From Polaribacter sp. HaHaR_3_91 (GTDB lineage: Bacteria > Bacteroidota > Bacteroidia > Flavobacteriales > Flavobacteriaceae), in the NCBI RefSeq assembly GCF_019278525.1, contig NZ_CP058986.1, positions 3,921,001-3,985,000 on the forward strand: a stretch of 64,000 nt of DNA, in the 5' to 3' direction. Shown here piece after piece: positions 1 through 8,065 of this stretch; the first letter of the stretch is position 1, and the number at the start of each line of letters is the position of its first letter. The notes beneath the pieces were generated by a model. That model did no database searches, was not told where the DNA came from, and was given only the letters and a program-made list of their open reading frames with translations. The translations under genes were made by a program, and so were the position numbers.

Positions 1-78
1 AGGTAGCACATTTTCTATACTTCTAGTAACTCCGGTTCTTCGTTTATGAAAATGCGTATGTATTAAAATTGGTTTCAA
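1..78 (-). CDS. Glycosyltransferase, N-terminal fragment (window edge)
   Basis: This is the first 26 codons of a minus-strand gene that continues beyond the window start. Reading from a TTG start at 78-76 gives (M)KPILIHTHFHKRRTG and then VTRSIENVLP, with no stop up to base 1. The HTHFHKRRTG..RSIENVLP beginning resembles the N-terminus of flavobacterial family 4 (GT-B) glycosyltransferases, recognised from memory. An in-frame TAA lies two codons upstream of the TTG and there is no closer ATG, so the TTG is the only reasonable start. The product would be cytosolic or membrane-associated and act in glycan assembly; donor and acceptor cannot be told from this fragment. Confidence 0.5.
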   Translation of the reverse strand, partial: MKPILIHTHFHKRRTGVTRSIENVLP

Positions 79-171
79 GAGTTATTCTATTTTCTAGGGT
101 TAATAAAATATAAAGCAGTAAATAATTCTGTTATTCCATTAAATTATTTACTGCTCTAAATTTAAATAGTT

Positions 172-1056
172 TTATGCAAATTTACGCTCTACAATTTCTA
201 TAAAACGAGTCTCTAATTCTTGTTGAGAAGACCAGTCGTAATCTGGTTTTACCATTTTATTGATAAATTTTAAAGCTTCCTTTTCTGTTCCGTATGTATT
301 TAATTGAGAAACTACTCTATTAAAATCTTCTTGACTTCCATCAAACAAATTCTTTACAAAGGCAATTCTATCATTTAAACCTATTTGAATATTAGCAGAA
401 AACCTATCATTTAATGATTTTGGTGCAGCAGCAGGAATATCAAATAAAGTAGCCATTTGATCTACAGAAATAGTGTCTTGCAACTCTTCTTCTAAAGACA
501 AAGTCTTACTTTCTTCAATTTTAACTTCTTCCTTTACTTCAACTGGGGTTGGTTCTGCAAATATAATATCTTCTATTTCATCAAAAGGTTGTTCTATAAT
601 TTCTTCAACTACAACCTTCACTTCTTCTTTCACATCCTCTTCAATCTCTTCTTCAATTTCCTCTTCGGCATCTTCTTCTGCTTCTTCTATCACTAACTCC
701 TCTGCCAATTCTTCCTCAATTTGGTCTTCAACAGGTAAAGTTACTCCCTCTTCTTCTATTTCATAAAGGGTTACTGTTTCTTCTTCAATATCTTCTTTAA
801 CCGGCTCAATATCAACCGCAAAAACTTCTTGTTTTTCTTTTAATGCGATTCCTTTTTCTACATTTTCAATTAATTCCTCTTTTGTTACTTCTAAATTGGG
901 TGTTGTATTTATATATTCTTCTACAAAAGCTAATAAAGATAATTTTTCATAAATTTCTTTCGATTTTTCTTTTAAAGCAAACACATCCTCTTTATTTTTT
1001 AATTGCAAAATGCTGTGTGCTAAACTCATTAAATCGGCTTCTAATTTTTTGTGCAT
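172..1056 (-). CDS. Hypothetical acidic protein with Glu-rich centre
   Basis: The product has 294 residues and no signal peptide or membrane segment, so it is probably cytosolic. It has three parts: a helical N-terminus of about 75 residues, an extremely acidic low-complexity centre (about residues 77-190, mostly Glu/Asp/Val/Ile), and a compact C-terminal part (about 205-294) containing LNDRIAFVKNLFDGS and a final DYDWSS..ELETRFIEIVERKF segment. The C-terminal part looks like the conserved domain and recalls uncharacterised Bacteroidota proteins; no function can be assigned. It is divergent from tdk, with candidate -7 boxes for both directions between them. The centre suggests a disordered linker, and the antisense Ser-rich reading frame over it is an artefact of its GAA codons. 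Confidence 0.8.
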   Translation of the reverse strand: MHKKLEADLMSLAHSILQLKNKEDVFALKEKSKEIYEKLSLLAFVEEYINTTPNLEVTKEELIENVEKGIALKEKQEVFAVDIEPVKEDIEEETVTLYEIEEEGVTLPVEDQIEEELAEELVIEEAEEDAEEEIEEEIEEDVKEEVKVVVEEIIEQPFDEIEDIIFAEPTPVEVKEEVKIEESKTLSLEEELQDTISVDQMATLFDIPAAAPKSLNDRFSANIQIGLNDRIAFVKNLFDGSQEDFNRVVSQLNTYGTEKEALKFINKMVKPDYDWSSQQELETRFIEIVERKFA

Positions 1057-1096
1057 AAGTTGTAAGTTGAAGTTATTTTTTACTCGTAAATATTCA

Positions 1097-1104
1097 TAAA
1101 TTTG
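1097..1104 (+). promoter_or_regulatory. Candidate -7 box of tdk-alr
   Basis: TAAATTTG matches TAnnTTTG, 52 bases before the tdk ATG. A mirror-image box on the minus strand (TAAATTTG at 1131-1124) could serve the divergent acidic-protein gene. Confidence 0.4.
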
Positions 1105-1156
1105 TTGAAATTCAAAGTAACATCAAATTTAATATTCTAACGCCTAAAATTACAAA

Positions 1157-1777
1157 ATGTTTCTCGAAAATACAGTAAATCATTCAGAACAATTTGGCTG
1201 GATTGAAGTAGTTTGTGGTTCTATGTTCTCTGGTAAAACAGAAGAATTGATTAGAAGATTAAAACGTGCTCAATTTGCAAAACAACGTGTAGAAATCTTC
1301 AAACCTGAGGTTGATACACGCTATGATGAAGAAGAAGTAGTTTCTCATAATGATAATAGAATTCGCTCTACACCTGTGCCTGTTGCCTCTAACATTCGCT
1401 TATTAGCAACTGATGTTGATGTTGTTGGTATTGATGAAGCTCAGTTTTTTGACGATGAAATTGTTGCCGTTTGTAACGACCTTGCCAACCGAGGTGTTCG
1501 AGTAATTGTTGCGGGGTTAGATATGGATTTTAAAGGAAAACCATTTGGTCCAATGCCTGCTTTAATGGCAACTGCAGAATACGTTACAAAAGTACATGCA
1601 GTATGCACACATACAGGAAACTTGGCAAATTACAGTTTTAGAAAAACCCAAAATGAGGATTTAGTACTATTAGGAGAAACCCAAGAATATGAGCCTTTAA
1701 GTAGAGCTGCATATTACAAGGCACTCCAAAAACAAAAAATGTTAACACAAAAAGATGTTGATTCAACTAAGGAATAA
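1157..1777 (+). CDS. tdk: Thymidine kinase (type II)
   Basis: It phosphorylates thymidine to dTMP with ATP in the pyrimidine salvage pathway (cytosol). The 206 residues carry the P-loop GSMFSGKT (residues 21-28), the [11 protein letters not shown]alker B-type segment and the lasso region near the C-terminus. The position that usually holds a CxxC zinc pair reads [14 protein letters not shown], so at least one zinc ligand is missing; my recollection is that this is usual in Bacteroidota thymidine kinases. The stop codon is directly followed by the alr ATG, indicating co-transcription. A TAAATTTG box 53 bases upstream is a candidate promoter. Confidence 0.95.
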   Translation: MFLENTVNHSEQFGWIEVVCGSMFSGKTEELIRRLKRAQFAKQRVEIFKPEVDTRYDEEEVVSHNDNRIRSTPVPVASNIRLLATDVDVVGIDEAQFFDDEIVAVCNDLANRGVRVIVAGLDMDFKGKPFGPMPALMATAEYVTKVHAVCTHTGNLANYSFRKTQNEDLVLLGETQEYEPLSRAAYYKALQKQKMLTQKDVDSTKE

Positions 1778-2875
1778 ATGAATAACCATGTTACAGTTTT
1801 AGAAATTGATGGAGATGCACTATTGCATAACCTAAATTATTTTAAAGGCAAATTACAACCAGAAACAAAAGTTCTAGCGGTTGTTAAAGCTTTTGCCTAT
1901 GGTAGTGATGCCGTACAAATTGCTAAATTTTTAGAAAATAAGGTAGATTATTTTGCCGTAGCTTATGTTCATGAAGGAATAGCTTTGCGTGAAGCTGGTG
2001 TAGAAAGTCCTATTTTAGTTTTACACCCACACATACAAAACTTACAATCTGTTGTAAACTATAGGTTAGAGCCTTGTTTATACAATTTTAAAATTTTTAA
2101 TGCCTTTTTAAAACTGGCTGATGAAATTCCGTTAATGAATTACCCAGTTCATATAAAGTTTAATACAGGCTTAAATAGATTAGGGTTTTGGCATACAGAT
2201 ATTCCTAATATAATTGCCGAATTAAAGGAAGCAACACACGTAAAAGTAGCTTCTTTATTTTCTCACTTAGCTGCAAGTGAAGATTTAGAAGAACAAGACT
2301 TTACCATTAATCAAATAAATAACTTTGCATACATTGCCCAACAATTTTACAAACATTTAGGGTACGAACCAATGCTGCATATTTTAAATACTTCTGGCGT
2401 AATAAACTACCCAAAAGCACAATTTAATATGGTTAGAATTGGTATTGGCTTGTATGGTTTTGGTAACGATGAAAAAGAAACGGCTCAACTTAAAAATACA
2501 CATAATCTAAAATCTATTATTTCTCAAATTCATATTATAGAACCAGGAGAAACAGTTGGCTACAATAGAGCTTTTACCGCCAAAAGACAAAGCAAAACGG
2601 CAACCATACCAATTGGTCATGCAGATGGTTTGTCTAGAAGATTGGGAAATAAAAAGGGCTATGTTATTATCAAGAATCAAAAAGCACACATTATTGGTAA
2701 CGTTTGTATGGACATGATTATGGTAGATATTACTAAAATTGATTGTGCTGAAGGTGATGAAGTAATCATCTTTAATAATCAAGAAATGATACAACATATT
2801 GCCGATGTTTCTGAAACAATACCTTACGAAACCTTAACCGCAATTTCACAGCGTGTTAACAAAATGTTAAAGTGA
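1778..2875 (+). CDS. alr: Alanine racemase
   Basis: A PLP enzyme that interconverts L- and D-alanine for peptidoglycan synthesis (cytosol). The 365 residues include the PLP lysine motif AVVKAFAYGSD (Lys37), where the usual Asn after KA is Phe, and the second-site catalytic Tyr region GETVGYNRAF. Further fold-type III signatures are NTGLNRLGF, IGIGLYGF and NVCMDMIMVDIT. Bacteroidota often carry a MurF-Alr fusion; this is the stand-alone form. It starts at the base after the tdk stop. mscL follows 51 bases later behind its own candidate promoter. Confidence 0.95.
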   Translation: MNNHVTVLEIDGDALLHNLNYFKGKLQPETKVLAVVKAFAYGSDAVQIAKFLENKVDYFAVAYVHEGIALREAGVESPILVLHPHIQNLQSVVNYRLEPCLYNFKIFNAFLKLADEIPLMNYPVHIKFNTGLNRLGFWHTDIPNIIAELKEATHVKVASLFSHLAASEDLEEQDFTINQINNFAYIAQQFYKHLGYEPMLHILNTSGVINYPKAQFNMVRIGIGLYGFGNDEKETAQLKNTHNLKSIISQIHIIEPGETVGYNRAFTAKRQSKTATIPIGHADGLSRRLGNKKGYVIIKNQKAHIIGNVCMDMIMVDITKIDCAEGDEVIIFNNQEMIQHIADVSETIPYETLTAISQRVNKMLK

Positions 2876-2888
2876 TGATTTTTTTTAT

Positions 2889-2896
2889 TACTTTTG
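2889..2896 (+). promoter_or_regulatory. Candidate -7 box of mscL
   Basis: TACTTTTG matches TAnnTTTG and lies 30 bases before the mscL ATG, within the 51-base gap after alr. Confidence 0.45.
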
Positions 2897-2926
2897 TATT
2901 CTAACAAATAATAAAAATAATAAAAA

Positions 2927-3337
2927 ATGGGAATGCTTAAAGAGTTTAAAGACTTTGCAATGAAGGGAAACCTTATTGATATTGCAGTAGGTTTTGTAAT
3001 GGGTGCAGCTTTTAAACAAGTTGTAACTTCTTTTACAGGAGGAATTGTTTCTCCACTAATTGGATTAATATTTAATACTGATTTAAAAGATTTGAAATGG
3101 ATCGCTAAAGAGGGTGTTGTAGATGACGCTGGAAAAGTTGTTGGTGAAGTAGCTGTTTTATACGGAGATTTCTTAACAAACGTTATCGATTTTATAATTG
3201 TTGCTTTTGTAATGTTTATGATTGTAAAAGGTATTAACTCAACTAAAAAGAAAGAAGAACCAGCTCCAGCAGCTCCTGCAGGACCAAGTCAAGAAGACTT
3301 ATTAGCAGAAATTAGAGATTTATTAGCTAAAAAATAA
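2927..3337 (+). CDS. mscL: Large-conductance mechanosensitive channel MscL
   Basis: An inner-membrane pentameric channel that releases solutes under hypo-osmotic shock. The 136 residues show the amphipathic N-terminus (LKEFKDFAMKGNLIDIAVGF), TM1 with VGFVMGAAFKQVV, a periplasmic loop, TM2 (VIDFIIVAFVMFMIVKGI) and a cytoplasmic helix (SQEDLLAEIRDLLAKK). An Ala/Pro-rich linker joins TM2 to this last helix. Length is normal for the family. A TACTTTTG box at 2889-2896 suggests transcription separate from tdk-alr, and a strong hairpin terminator follows at 3361-3390. Confidence 0.95.
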   Translation: MGMLKEFKDFAMKGNLIDIAVGFVMGAAFKQVVTSFTGGIVSPLIGLIFNTDLKDLKWIAKEGVVDDAGKVVGEVAVLYGDFLTNVIDFIIVAFVMFMIVKGINSTKKKEEPAPAAPAGPSQEDLLAEIRDLLAKK

Positions 3338-3360
3338 GTTTCTACACTTCTATATAAAAC

Positions 3361-3390
3361 AAAAACCCAAGCAAATGCTTGGGTTTTTTA
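3361..3390. terminator. Bidirectional terminator between mscL and truB
   Basis: AAAAACCCAAGCA pairs perfectly with TGCTTGGGTTTTT and continues with T on the plus strand and T-rich sequence on the minus strand. It lies between the convergent mscL and truB genes. Confidence 0.9.
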
Positions 3391-3408
3391 TATAAAATAT
3401 TTTAACTA

Positions 3409-4119
3409 TTAAGATTCTACAGTGTCATCTTGTATATCTTGAATAAATTGCTCTACAGAAACTCCATTTTCAACAGAAAAATCACCAATTTTAGTTCTTC
3501 TTAATGCTGATAAATGTGCGCCTGAATTTAAAGCCAATCCAAAATCGTACGCTAAGGAACGAATGTAAGTACCTTTACTACAAACCACTCTAAATTCTAC
3601 TTCTGGTAAATCTATTTTTGTGATTTCGAATTCTGTTATGCTTACAGTTCTTGCATTAATTTCTGTAGTTTCACCCTTTCGAGCTAACTCATATAAACGT
3701 TTACCATCTTTCTTAATTGCAGAAAAAATAGGTGGTCTTTGCTGAATATCCCCAATAAATTGCTTGGTAGTTTCATATAACAATTCTTCTGTTATATGAT
3801 CTGTTGGATAGGTTTTATCAACCTCAGTTTCTAAATCGTAACTTGGTGTGGTTGCTCCTATTGTAAATGTACCTGTATATTCTTTTTCTTGTCCTTGGTA
3901 AACATGTATTTCTTTTGTCTGCTTACCTGTACAAATAATTAATAAACCTGTAGCAAGCGGATCTAAAGTACCCGCATGACCAACTTTAATTTTCTTAATA
4001 TTAAAGCGTTGTCTAATTTCCCAACGAAGTTTGTTAACTACTTGAAAAGAAGTCCAATTTAAAGGTTTGTCTATTAACAAGACTTGACCGTTTTTATACT
4101 CTTCTACTGTTTTTATCAT
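3409..4119 (-). CDS. truB: tRNA pseudouridine(55) synthase TruB
   Basis: It converts U55 of the tRNA T-loop to pseudouridine. The 236 residues carry the family signature GHAGTLDPLATGLL with the catalytic Asp, the QRPPIFSAIK segment, a YELARKGE motif and the KGTYIRSLAYDFG motif. It lacks a C-terminal PUA domain, giving the short form common in Bacteroidota. It is the last gene of the minus-strand run ftsX-DUF3098-uppP-truB, 58 bases after uppP. The terminator at 3361-3390 lies between it and the convergent mscL. Confidence 0.95.
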   Translation of the reverse strand: MIKTVEEYKNGQVLLIDKPLNWTSFQVVNKLRWEIRQRFNIKKIKVGHAGTLDPLATGLLIICTGKQTKEIHVYQGQEKEYTGTFTIGATTPSYDLETEVDKTYPTDHITEELLYETTKQFIGDIQQRPPIFSAIKKDGKRLYELARKGETTEINARTVSITEFEITKIDLPEVEFRVVCSKGTYIRSLAYDFGLALNSGAHLSALRRTKIGDFSVENGVSVEQFIQDIQDDTVES

Positions 4120-4177
4120 TTTGAAGAAAACTTATTATGATGAAGTCTCTGCTTTCACAGAAATAATCAGACTAAAA

Positions 4178-4972
4178 TTAATTTAAAAGAGCGTAACCAA
4201 TAGCAACAAAACCAACAATAGCACAGTATAATGAGAAGTAAGATAACTTACTTTTTTTAACCAATGCAATCATCCATTTACAGGCTAATAAACCTGATAA
4301 AAAAGCAGCTACAAAACCAATTGAAATAGGCAACATTTCTGAAGATTGAAAACTTAAGTCTCCACCTAATAAATCTTTACCTATTTTACCAAAAATTAAT
4401 GGAACCACCATTAAGAAAGAAAAACGGGCTGCTTTTGTTCTATCAATACCTAATAAAACAGAGGTAGAAATTGTTGCTCCAGATCTAGAAATACCTGGCA
4501 ACATTGCAATTGCTTGAGAAATTCCAATTATTAATGAATTAGAAAATGTTACTTCTTTATTCGTATTTTTTGCTTTATCTGCTAATAATAAAAGTACAGC
4601 AGTTACTAACAACATAACCCCTACTAATAGAATTTTTCCTCCAAAAAAAGACTCTAATTGTTCTTCAAAAAGTAAACCAACAGCAACAGCTGGAATCATT
4701 GAAAGAATAATTTTTAAAGAAAACTTAGATTCATCATTCCATTTAAACTGAAACAACCCTTTAAAAATTTCTGCTACTTCTTTTCTAAAAATAACCAAAG
4801 TACTTAGTGCTGTAGCAAAGTGTAAAACCACTGTAAAAGTTAAACTTTCTTCCGGTACAGAAGTATCTCCTAAAATTACCTTAGCCAATTCTAAATGACC
4901 ACTTGAAGAAACTGGTAAAAACTCTGTTAATCCTTGTATTACACCTAAGATTATTGCTTCTAATATATCCAT
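4178..4972 (-). CDS. uppP: Undecaprenyl-diphosphate phosphatase (UppP/BacA)
   Basis: An integral membrane enzyme that dephosphorylates undecaprenyl diphosphate, recycling the lipid carrier for peptidoglycan and surface polysaccharides and conferring bacitracin tolerance. The 264 residues carry both signatures: GLTEFLPVSSSGHLEL with the catalytic Glu/Ser/His near the N-terminus, and LPGISRSGATI with the catalytic Arg. About eight hydrophobic segments are visible. The gene is two bases downstream of the DUF3098 gene. It supports the same carrier pool that the O-antigen/capsule locus at 41-53 kb would use. Confidence 0.95.
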   Translation of the reverse strand: MDILEAIILGVIQGLTEFLPVSSSGHLELAKVILGDTSVPEESLTFTVVLHFATALSTLVIFRKEVAEIFKGLFQFKWNDESKFSLKIILSMIPAVAVGLLFEEQLESFFGGKILLVGVMLLVTAVLLLLADKAKNTNKEVTFSNSLIIGISQAIAMLPGISRSGATISTSVLLGIDRTKAARFSFLMVVPLIFGKIGKDLLGGDLSFQSSEMLPISIGFVAAFLSGLLACKWMIALVKKSKLSYFSLYCAIVGFVAIGYALLN

Positions 4973-4974
4973 TA

Positions 4975-5217
4975 TTATTTTTTTGGATTTGCTAAAATAG
5001 CATAAATTTCAATTCCTAAACCAATAATTACTAAAGTTGGCGCTAAACGAATACGCTGCCAATTATAGATTTCTTCATTAAAAACCTCAGGATTATCACT
5101 TCCTCCACCTGACATAAATATAAAACCCATTGCAATAACGATGAGTCCAATAATCATGAAAGTATAATTTCTTTTACCAAATAAAAATACTGGTTGTTCT
5201 GTGTTTTCGTTTGCCAT
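4975..5217 (-). CDS. DUF3098 small membrane protein
   Basis: An 80-residue protein with two transmembrane helices (about residues 20-36 and 60-75), FGKRNYTFMIIGLIVIAMGF and LAPTLVIIGLGIEIYAILANP, separated by a polar loop with NPEVFNEEIYNWQRIR. It matches DUF3098, a family restricted to Bacteroidota, as I recall it. The gene is 4 bases after ftsX and 2 bases before uppP, so the three are translated from one message. The position suggests a cell-division or envelope role linked to FtsX, but no biochemical function is known to me. Confidence 0.9.
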   Translation of the reverse strand: MANENTEQPVFLFGKRNYTFMIIGLIVIAMGFIFMSGGGSDNPEVFNEEIYNWQRIRLAPTLVIIGLGIEIYAILANPKK

Positions 5218-5221
5218 TATA

Positions 5222-6100
5222 TTAATAATAAAGTTCGTCTGTTTGTAAGTTTAAAAAACGTTGTGTTGCAAAATAAGTACTAATCCACGTAATTAAAAAA
5301 GCTGATATTAAAACACCTCCAACTAAATATCCTAGCGTAACATAATCTTTAACCAAATGTAAACTAGGTGCTAGCTGATCTGCATAATAAATAATAACTC
5401 CTAAAGCAACTAGGGCTAAAAGGGCTCCAAAAATACCCAATTTAATACTTTGCCAAATAAAAGGTCTTCTTATAAAGCCTTTTGTTGCACCAACCATTTG
5501 CATGGTTTTAATATTAAATCGCTTAGAATATATAGATAATCTAATAGAACTATTAATTAATATCATTGCTATTAACCCAAAGAAACCACAAACAACCAAT
5601 AGCCAAAAGCTAATTCGTTTTATGTTTTTGGTTAATAAGTTAATTAAAGGTTTATCATAAGAAACATCAGAAACAAAAGCATTTTTGAGAAAACGTGTTT
5701 CTAATTCTTGCATTTTTTCAGGTGTTACATAATCTGCTTTTAAGTAGATATCTATTCCGTTTTTTAACGGATTTTCACCTAAAAATTCTAGAAAGTCTTC
5801 ACCAATTTCTTCGCTATAGATTTTTGCAGCTTTTTCTTTACTCGTATAAATAATTGTTCTTGTAAATTCTTCTTCTAATAAAGAATCTTTAAAACTGTTT
5901 CTATTTTTAGTAGAAACATTATCTTTTAAGAACAAAGTTATCGCTACTTTTTCTTTTACTTTATTGGCAACAAAGGTAGATTTTAACAAAACTAACCCTA
6001 AAATACCGACCATAAAAAGTACTAAGGCTATACTTACTACTACTGATAAGTAAGAAGATAGCAGTCGTCGTTTTTGATAAGCATCAAATTTAGAAGACAT
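5222..6100 (-). CDS. ftsX: Cell division protein FtsX (permease-like)
   Basis: FtsX is the membrane partner of the ATPase FtsE and activates septal peptidoglycan hydrolases, commonly through EnvC-type proteins such as the one at 28567-29817. The 292 residues have an N-terminal TM (about residues 17-38), a large extracytoplasmic loop (40-165) and three C-terminal TMs typical of the FtsX/MacB fold, including RFNIKTMQMVGATKGFIRRPF. ftsE is not adjacent, as is common in Bacteroidota. It is first in the run with DUF3098, uppP and truB. A short perfect palindrome lies upstream at 6143-6157. Confidence 0.93.
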   Translation of the reverse strand: MSSKFDAYQKRRLLSSYLSVVVSIALVLFMVGILGLVLLKSTFVANKVKEKVAITLFLKDNVSTKNRNSFKDSLLEEEFTRTIIYTSKEKAAKIYSEEIGEDFLEFLGENPLKNGIDIYLKADYVTPEKMQELETRFLKNAFVSDVSYDKPLINLLTKNIKRISFWLLVVCGFFGLIAMILINSSIRLSIYSKRFNIKTMQMVGATKGFIRRPFIWQSIKLGIFGALLALVALGVIIYYADQLAPSLHLVKDYVTLGYLVGGVLISAFLITWISTYFATQRFLNLQTDELYY

Positions 6101-6142
6101 ATTATAGAATTTTTTTAAGCCTGCAAGATAATAATTAGAATG

Positions 6143-6157
6143 CAGTTACCGTAACTG
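6143..6157. promoter_or_regulatory. Perfect palindrome upstream of ftsX
   Basis: CAGTTAC-C-GTAACTG is a 7-bp perfect inverted repeat around one base in the 72-base gap between mce and ftsX. It has no T run, so it is not a terminator; a protein-binding site is possible. Confidence 0.3.
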
Positions 6158-6172
6158 TTAGCAGTATTTTAA

Positions 6173-6574
6173 CTAATCTATTTCTTGACACAACTCAATA
6201 AGAACCCCATTGGTAGATTTTGGATGCAAAAAAGCAACTAATTTATTGTCTGCTCCTTTTTTTGGCTCTTTATTTAAAACAATAAAACCTTCATTTTCGA
6301 GTCTTTTTATCTCTGCTTTAATATCTAAAACCGCAAAAGCAATATGATGAATTCCTTCGCCTTTCTTTTCTATAAACTTAGCAATTGGACTTTCTGAATT
6401 TGTAGCTTCTAATAATTCTATTTTATTAGGTCCTGATTGAAAAAAAGAAGTTTTAACTCCTTCGGATTTTACTTCTTCTGTTTTATAATGTGGTTTTCCA
6501 AACAAAGAAGCATACAACGCATTCGATTTTTCTAAATCCTTTACAGCAATACCAATGTGTTCTATTTTATCCAT
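6173..6574 (-). CDS. mce: Methylmalonyl-CoA epimerase
   Basis: A cytosolic metalloenzyme that interconverts (R)- and (S)-methylmalonyl-CoA in propionyl-CoA metabolism. At 133 residues it is a standard single VOC-fold protein with two beta-alpha-beta repeats. Metal-ligand motifs visible are IEHIGIAVKDL near the N-terminus, GEGIHHIAFAV centrally and a C-terminal GVLIELCQ with the metal-binding Glu. The gene is 73 bases upstream of ftsX on the same strand; functional coupling between them is not evident. Confidence 0.93.
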   Translation of the reverse strand: MDKIEHIGIAVKDLEKSNALYASLFGKPHYKTEEVKSEGVKTSFFQSGPNKIELLEATNSESPIAKFIEKKGEGIHHIAFAVLDIKAEIKRLENEGFIVLNKEPKKGADNKLVAFLHPKSTNGVLIELCQEID

Positions 6575-6621
6575 AATGTAAAAATAAGAAAACTTCTTAA
6601 TTTTCTAAATCAAAAAACACA

Positions 6622-8046
6622 TCATTCTTTTGCATTTATTATTACGTTATCCAACTCATAAGTTCCGTTAAAGTTTACATTTCCGTTACCTGTATATTTA
6701 AAAGCGATAAAGGCAGTACCCGAATAATTTGATAAATCGATATAAGTAGAATGCACCCAATTTTTATAATTCTCTCCATCAGAAACAATTTTCGCAGGTA
6801 AGACTGTCCAAATTGCAGTATTTATATTGTTTTCGTTTCCATTAAAATCTGTAGAAATTAAAACTTGTAACTCACTTCCATTTCCGAAACTATTGGAAGT
6901 TTCAAAAGATAAAAACTCTTGAGATGTAGTGTCTAAGTTAATACTTGAGGTAATTAACCAAGTAATAGTACTTTCATCTCCAGAATTGATAGAATTAACT
7001 CTAGCTGCATTACTTTGCGCATAAGTATCTGTGTAAGACCTCCATGATTTCGTCCCTTCTTCTCTAAAGTTAATCCAATTTAAAACATCAATATCTCCAG
7101 ACTCATTATCAAAATTTTCTGATAATAAAATTATCGAATACTCTTCTGCAGGTAACGGCGTACACCTTTCATCAATCATAGTAACATCGTTGGTATCATT
7201 TAAAACAAGTACCATTAAATCCCCTCCAAAATCTTTAGAAACGACCGCGTTTATAGTACCTGCTTTTTCAGGCAAAGTTTCGTTTGAAAAACGAGAAAAA
7301 GAACTCGTTTCTACTAATAATTCATCATACCCCAGCCCTAAGCAAGTTTGAATTTTACGTTGTGTATCAAAATCCTCTATGGGATCTACATAAGATTTCC
7401 CCGCTAATTTAGCATCAAAAAAAACGTCTTCTAGCGTGATAAAAGTTCCAATATGAGAAGCATTAATTCCTCCAAAATCAATCAATTTTGGCACAATTTC
7501 TTCTGTAATTTCCGTTCTATAAATATGATTAGGAATTTGATTTGATGTAACATTTTCAATTTCAGTAAGATCTGTGGTACTAATTTTTCCACCAATAGTA
7601 ATATTACCATCTCCAGAATTTGTTTCGCCAACGTACAAACCCTTTAAACGGATGTAAACCTCTCTACCAATATTAAACTTATTATAACTATTACTTAAAT
7701 TCAAGGCAACTTTTATACCAGCTATTGGATTTTCTGGAGCATCTTGCATGTAAAATTCTTTATAGAAATTACCTGACTTATCTGATGAAATAACATAGCC
7801 TTTAACTACTATATCGGAAACAATTTCTAAAGGATCATTACCAATTATATACAATTCCTTTAGTTGTTTTATGGTTTTTAATTGAAGAGCGCCAGAAAAA
7901 ATACTGTCTATAATTTTATTAACAGCTTCATTTTCTTCATTCCCTAAACTTTCTGGTACTGTAAAATCTGCATCTTCTACACAACTCAATAACAAGACGT
8001 TTGTTACAAGTATCAATACAACTGTGATTATTTTATTCTTTTTCAT
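6622..8046 (-). CDS. DUF5689 surface lipoprotein
   Basis: A 474-residue predicted lipoprotein. The signal peptide is MKKNKIITVVLILVTNVLLL followed by a lipobox Cys (LLSC). I place the start at ATG 8046 because it gives a clean lipoprotein signal and lies 19 bases after the upstream stop; an ATG at 8079 is also open but adds eleven basic residues. The first half resembles the OB-like DUF5689 domain (GYVISSDKSGNFYKEFYMQD, then VYIRLKGLYVG). The second half looks like a jelly-roll adhesion or carbohydrate-binding domain (YSIILLSENFDNES..WINFREEGTKSW). It follows a TonB receptor, implying a surface partner in uptake or degradation. Confidence 0.85.
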   Translation of the reverse strand: MKKNKIITVVLILVTNVLLLSCVEDADFTVPESLGNEENEAVNKIIDSIFSGALQLKTIKQLKELYIIGNDPLEIVSDIVVKGYVISSDKSGNFYKEFYMQDAPENPIAGIKVALNLSNSYNKFNIGREVYIRLKGLYVGETNSGDGNITIGGKISTTDLTEIENVTSNQIPNHIYRTEITEEIVPKLIDFGGINASHIGTFITLEDVFFDAKLAGKSYVDPIEDFDTQRKIQTCLGLGYDELLVETSSFSRFSNETLPEKAGTINAVVSKDFGGDLMVLVLNDTNDVTMIDERCTPLPAEEYSIILLSENFDNESGDIDVLNWINFREEGTKSWRSYTDTYAQSNAARVNSINSGDESTITWLITSSINLDTTSQEFLSFETSNSFGNGSELQVLISTDFNGNENNINTAIWTVLPAKIVSDGENYKNWVHSTYIDLSNYSGTAFIAFKYTGNGNVNFNGTYELDNVIINAKE

Positions 8047-8065
8047 CTTTACGTTTTTCTTTTTC

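Noticed and set aside
473..766. 97-codon Ser-rich open frame on the plus strand
   Set aside because: It is the antisense image of the Glu-rich centre of the 172-1056 gene; GAA/GAG codons read backwards give TTC/CTC and TCT-type Ser codons.
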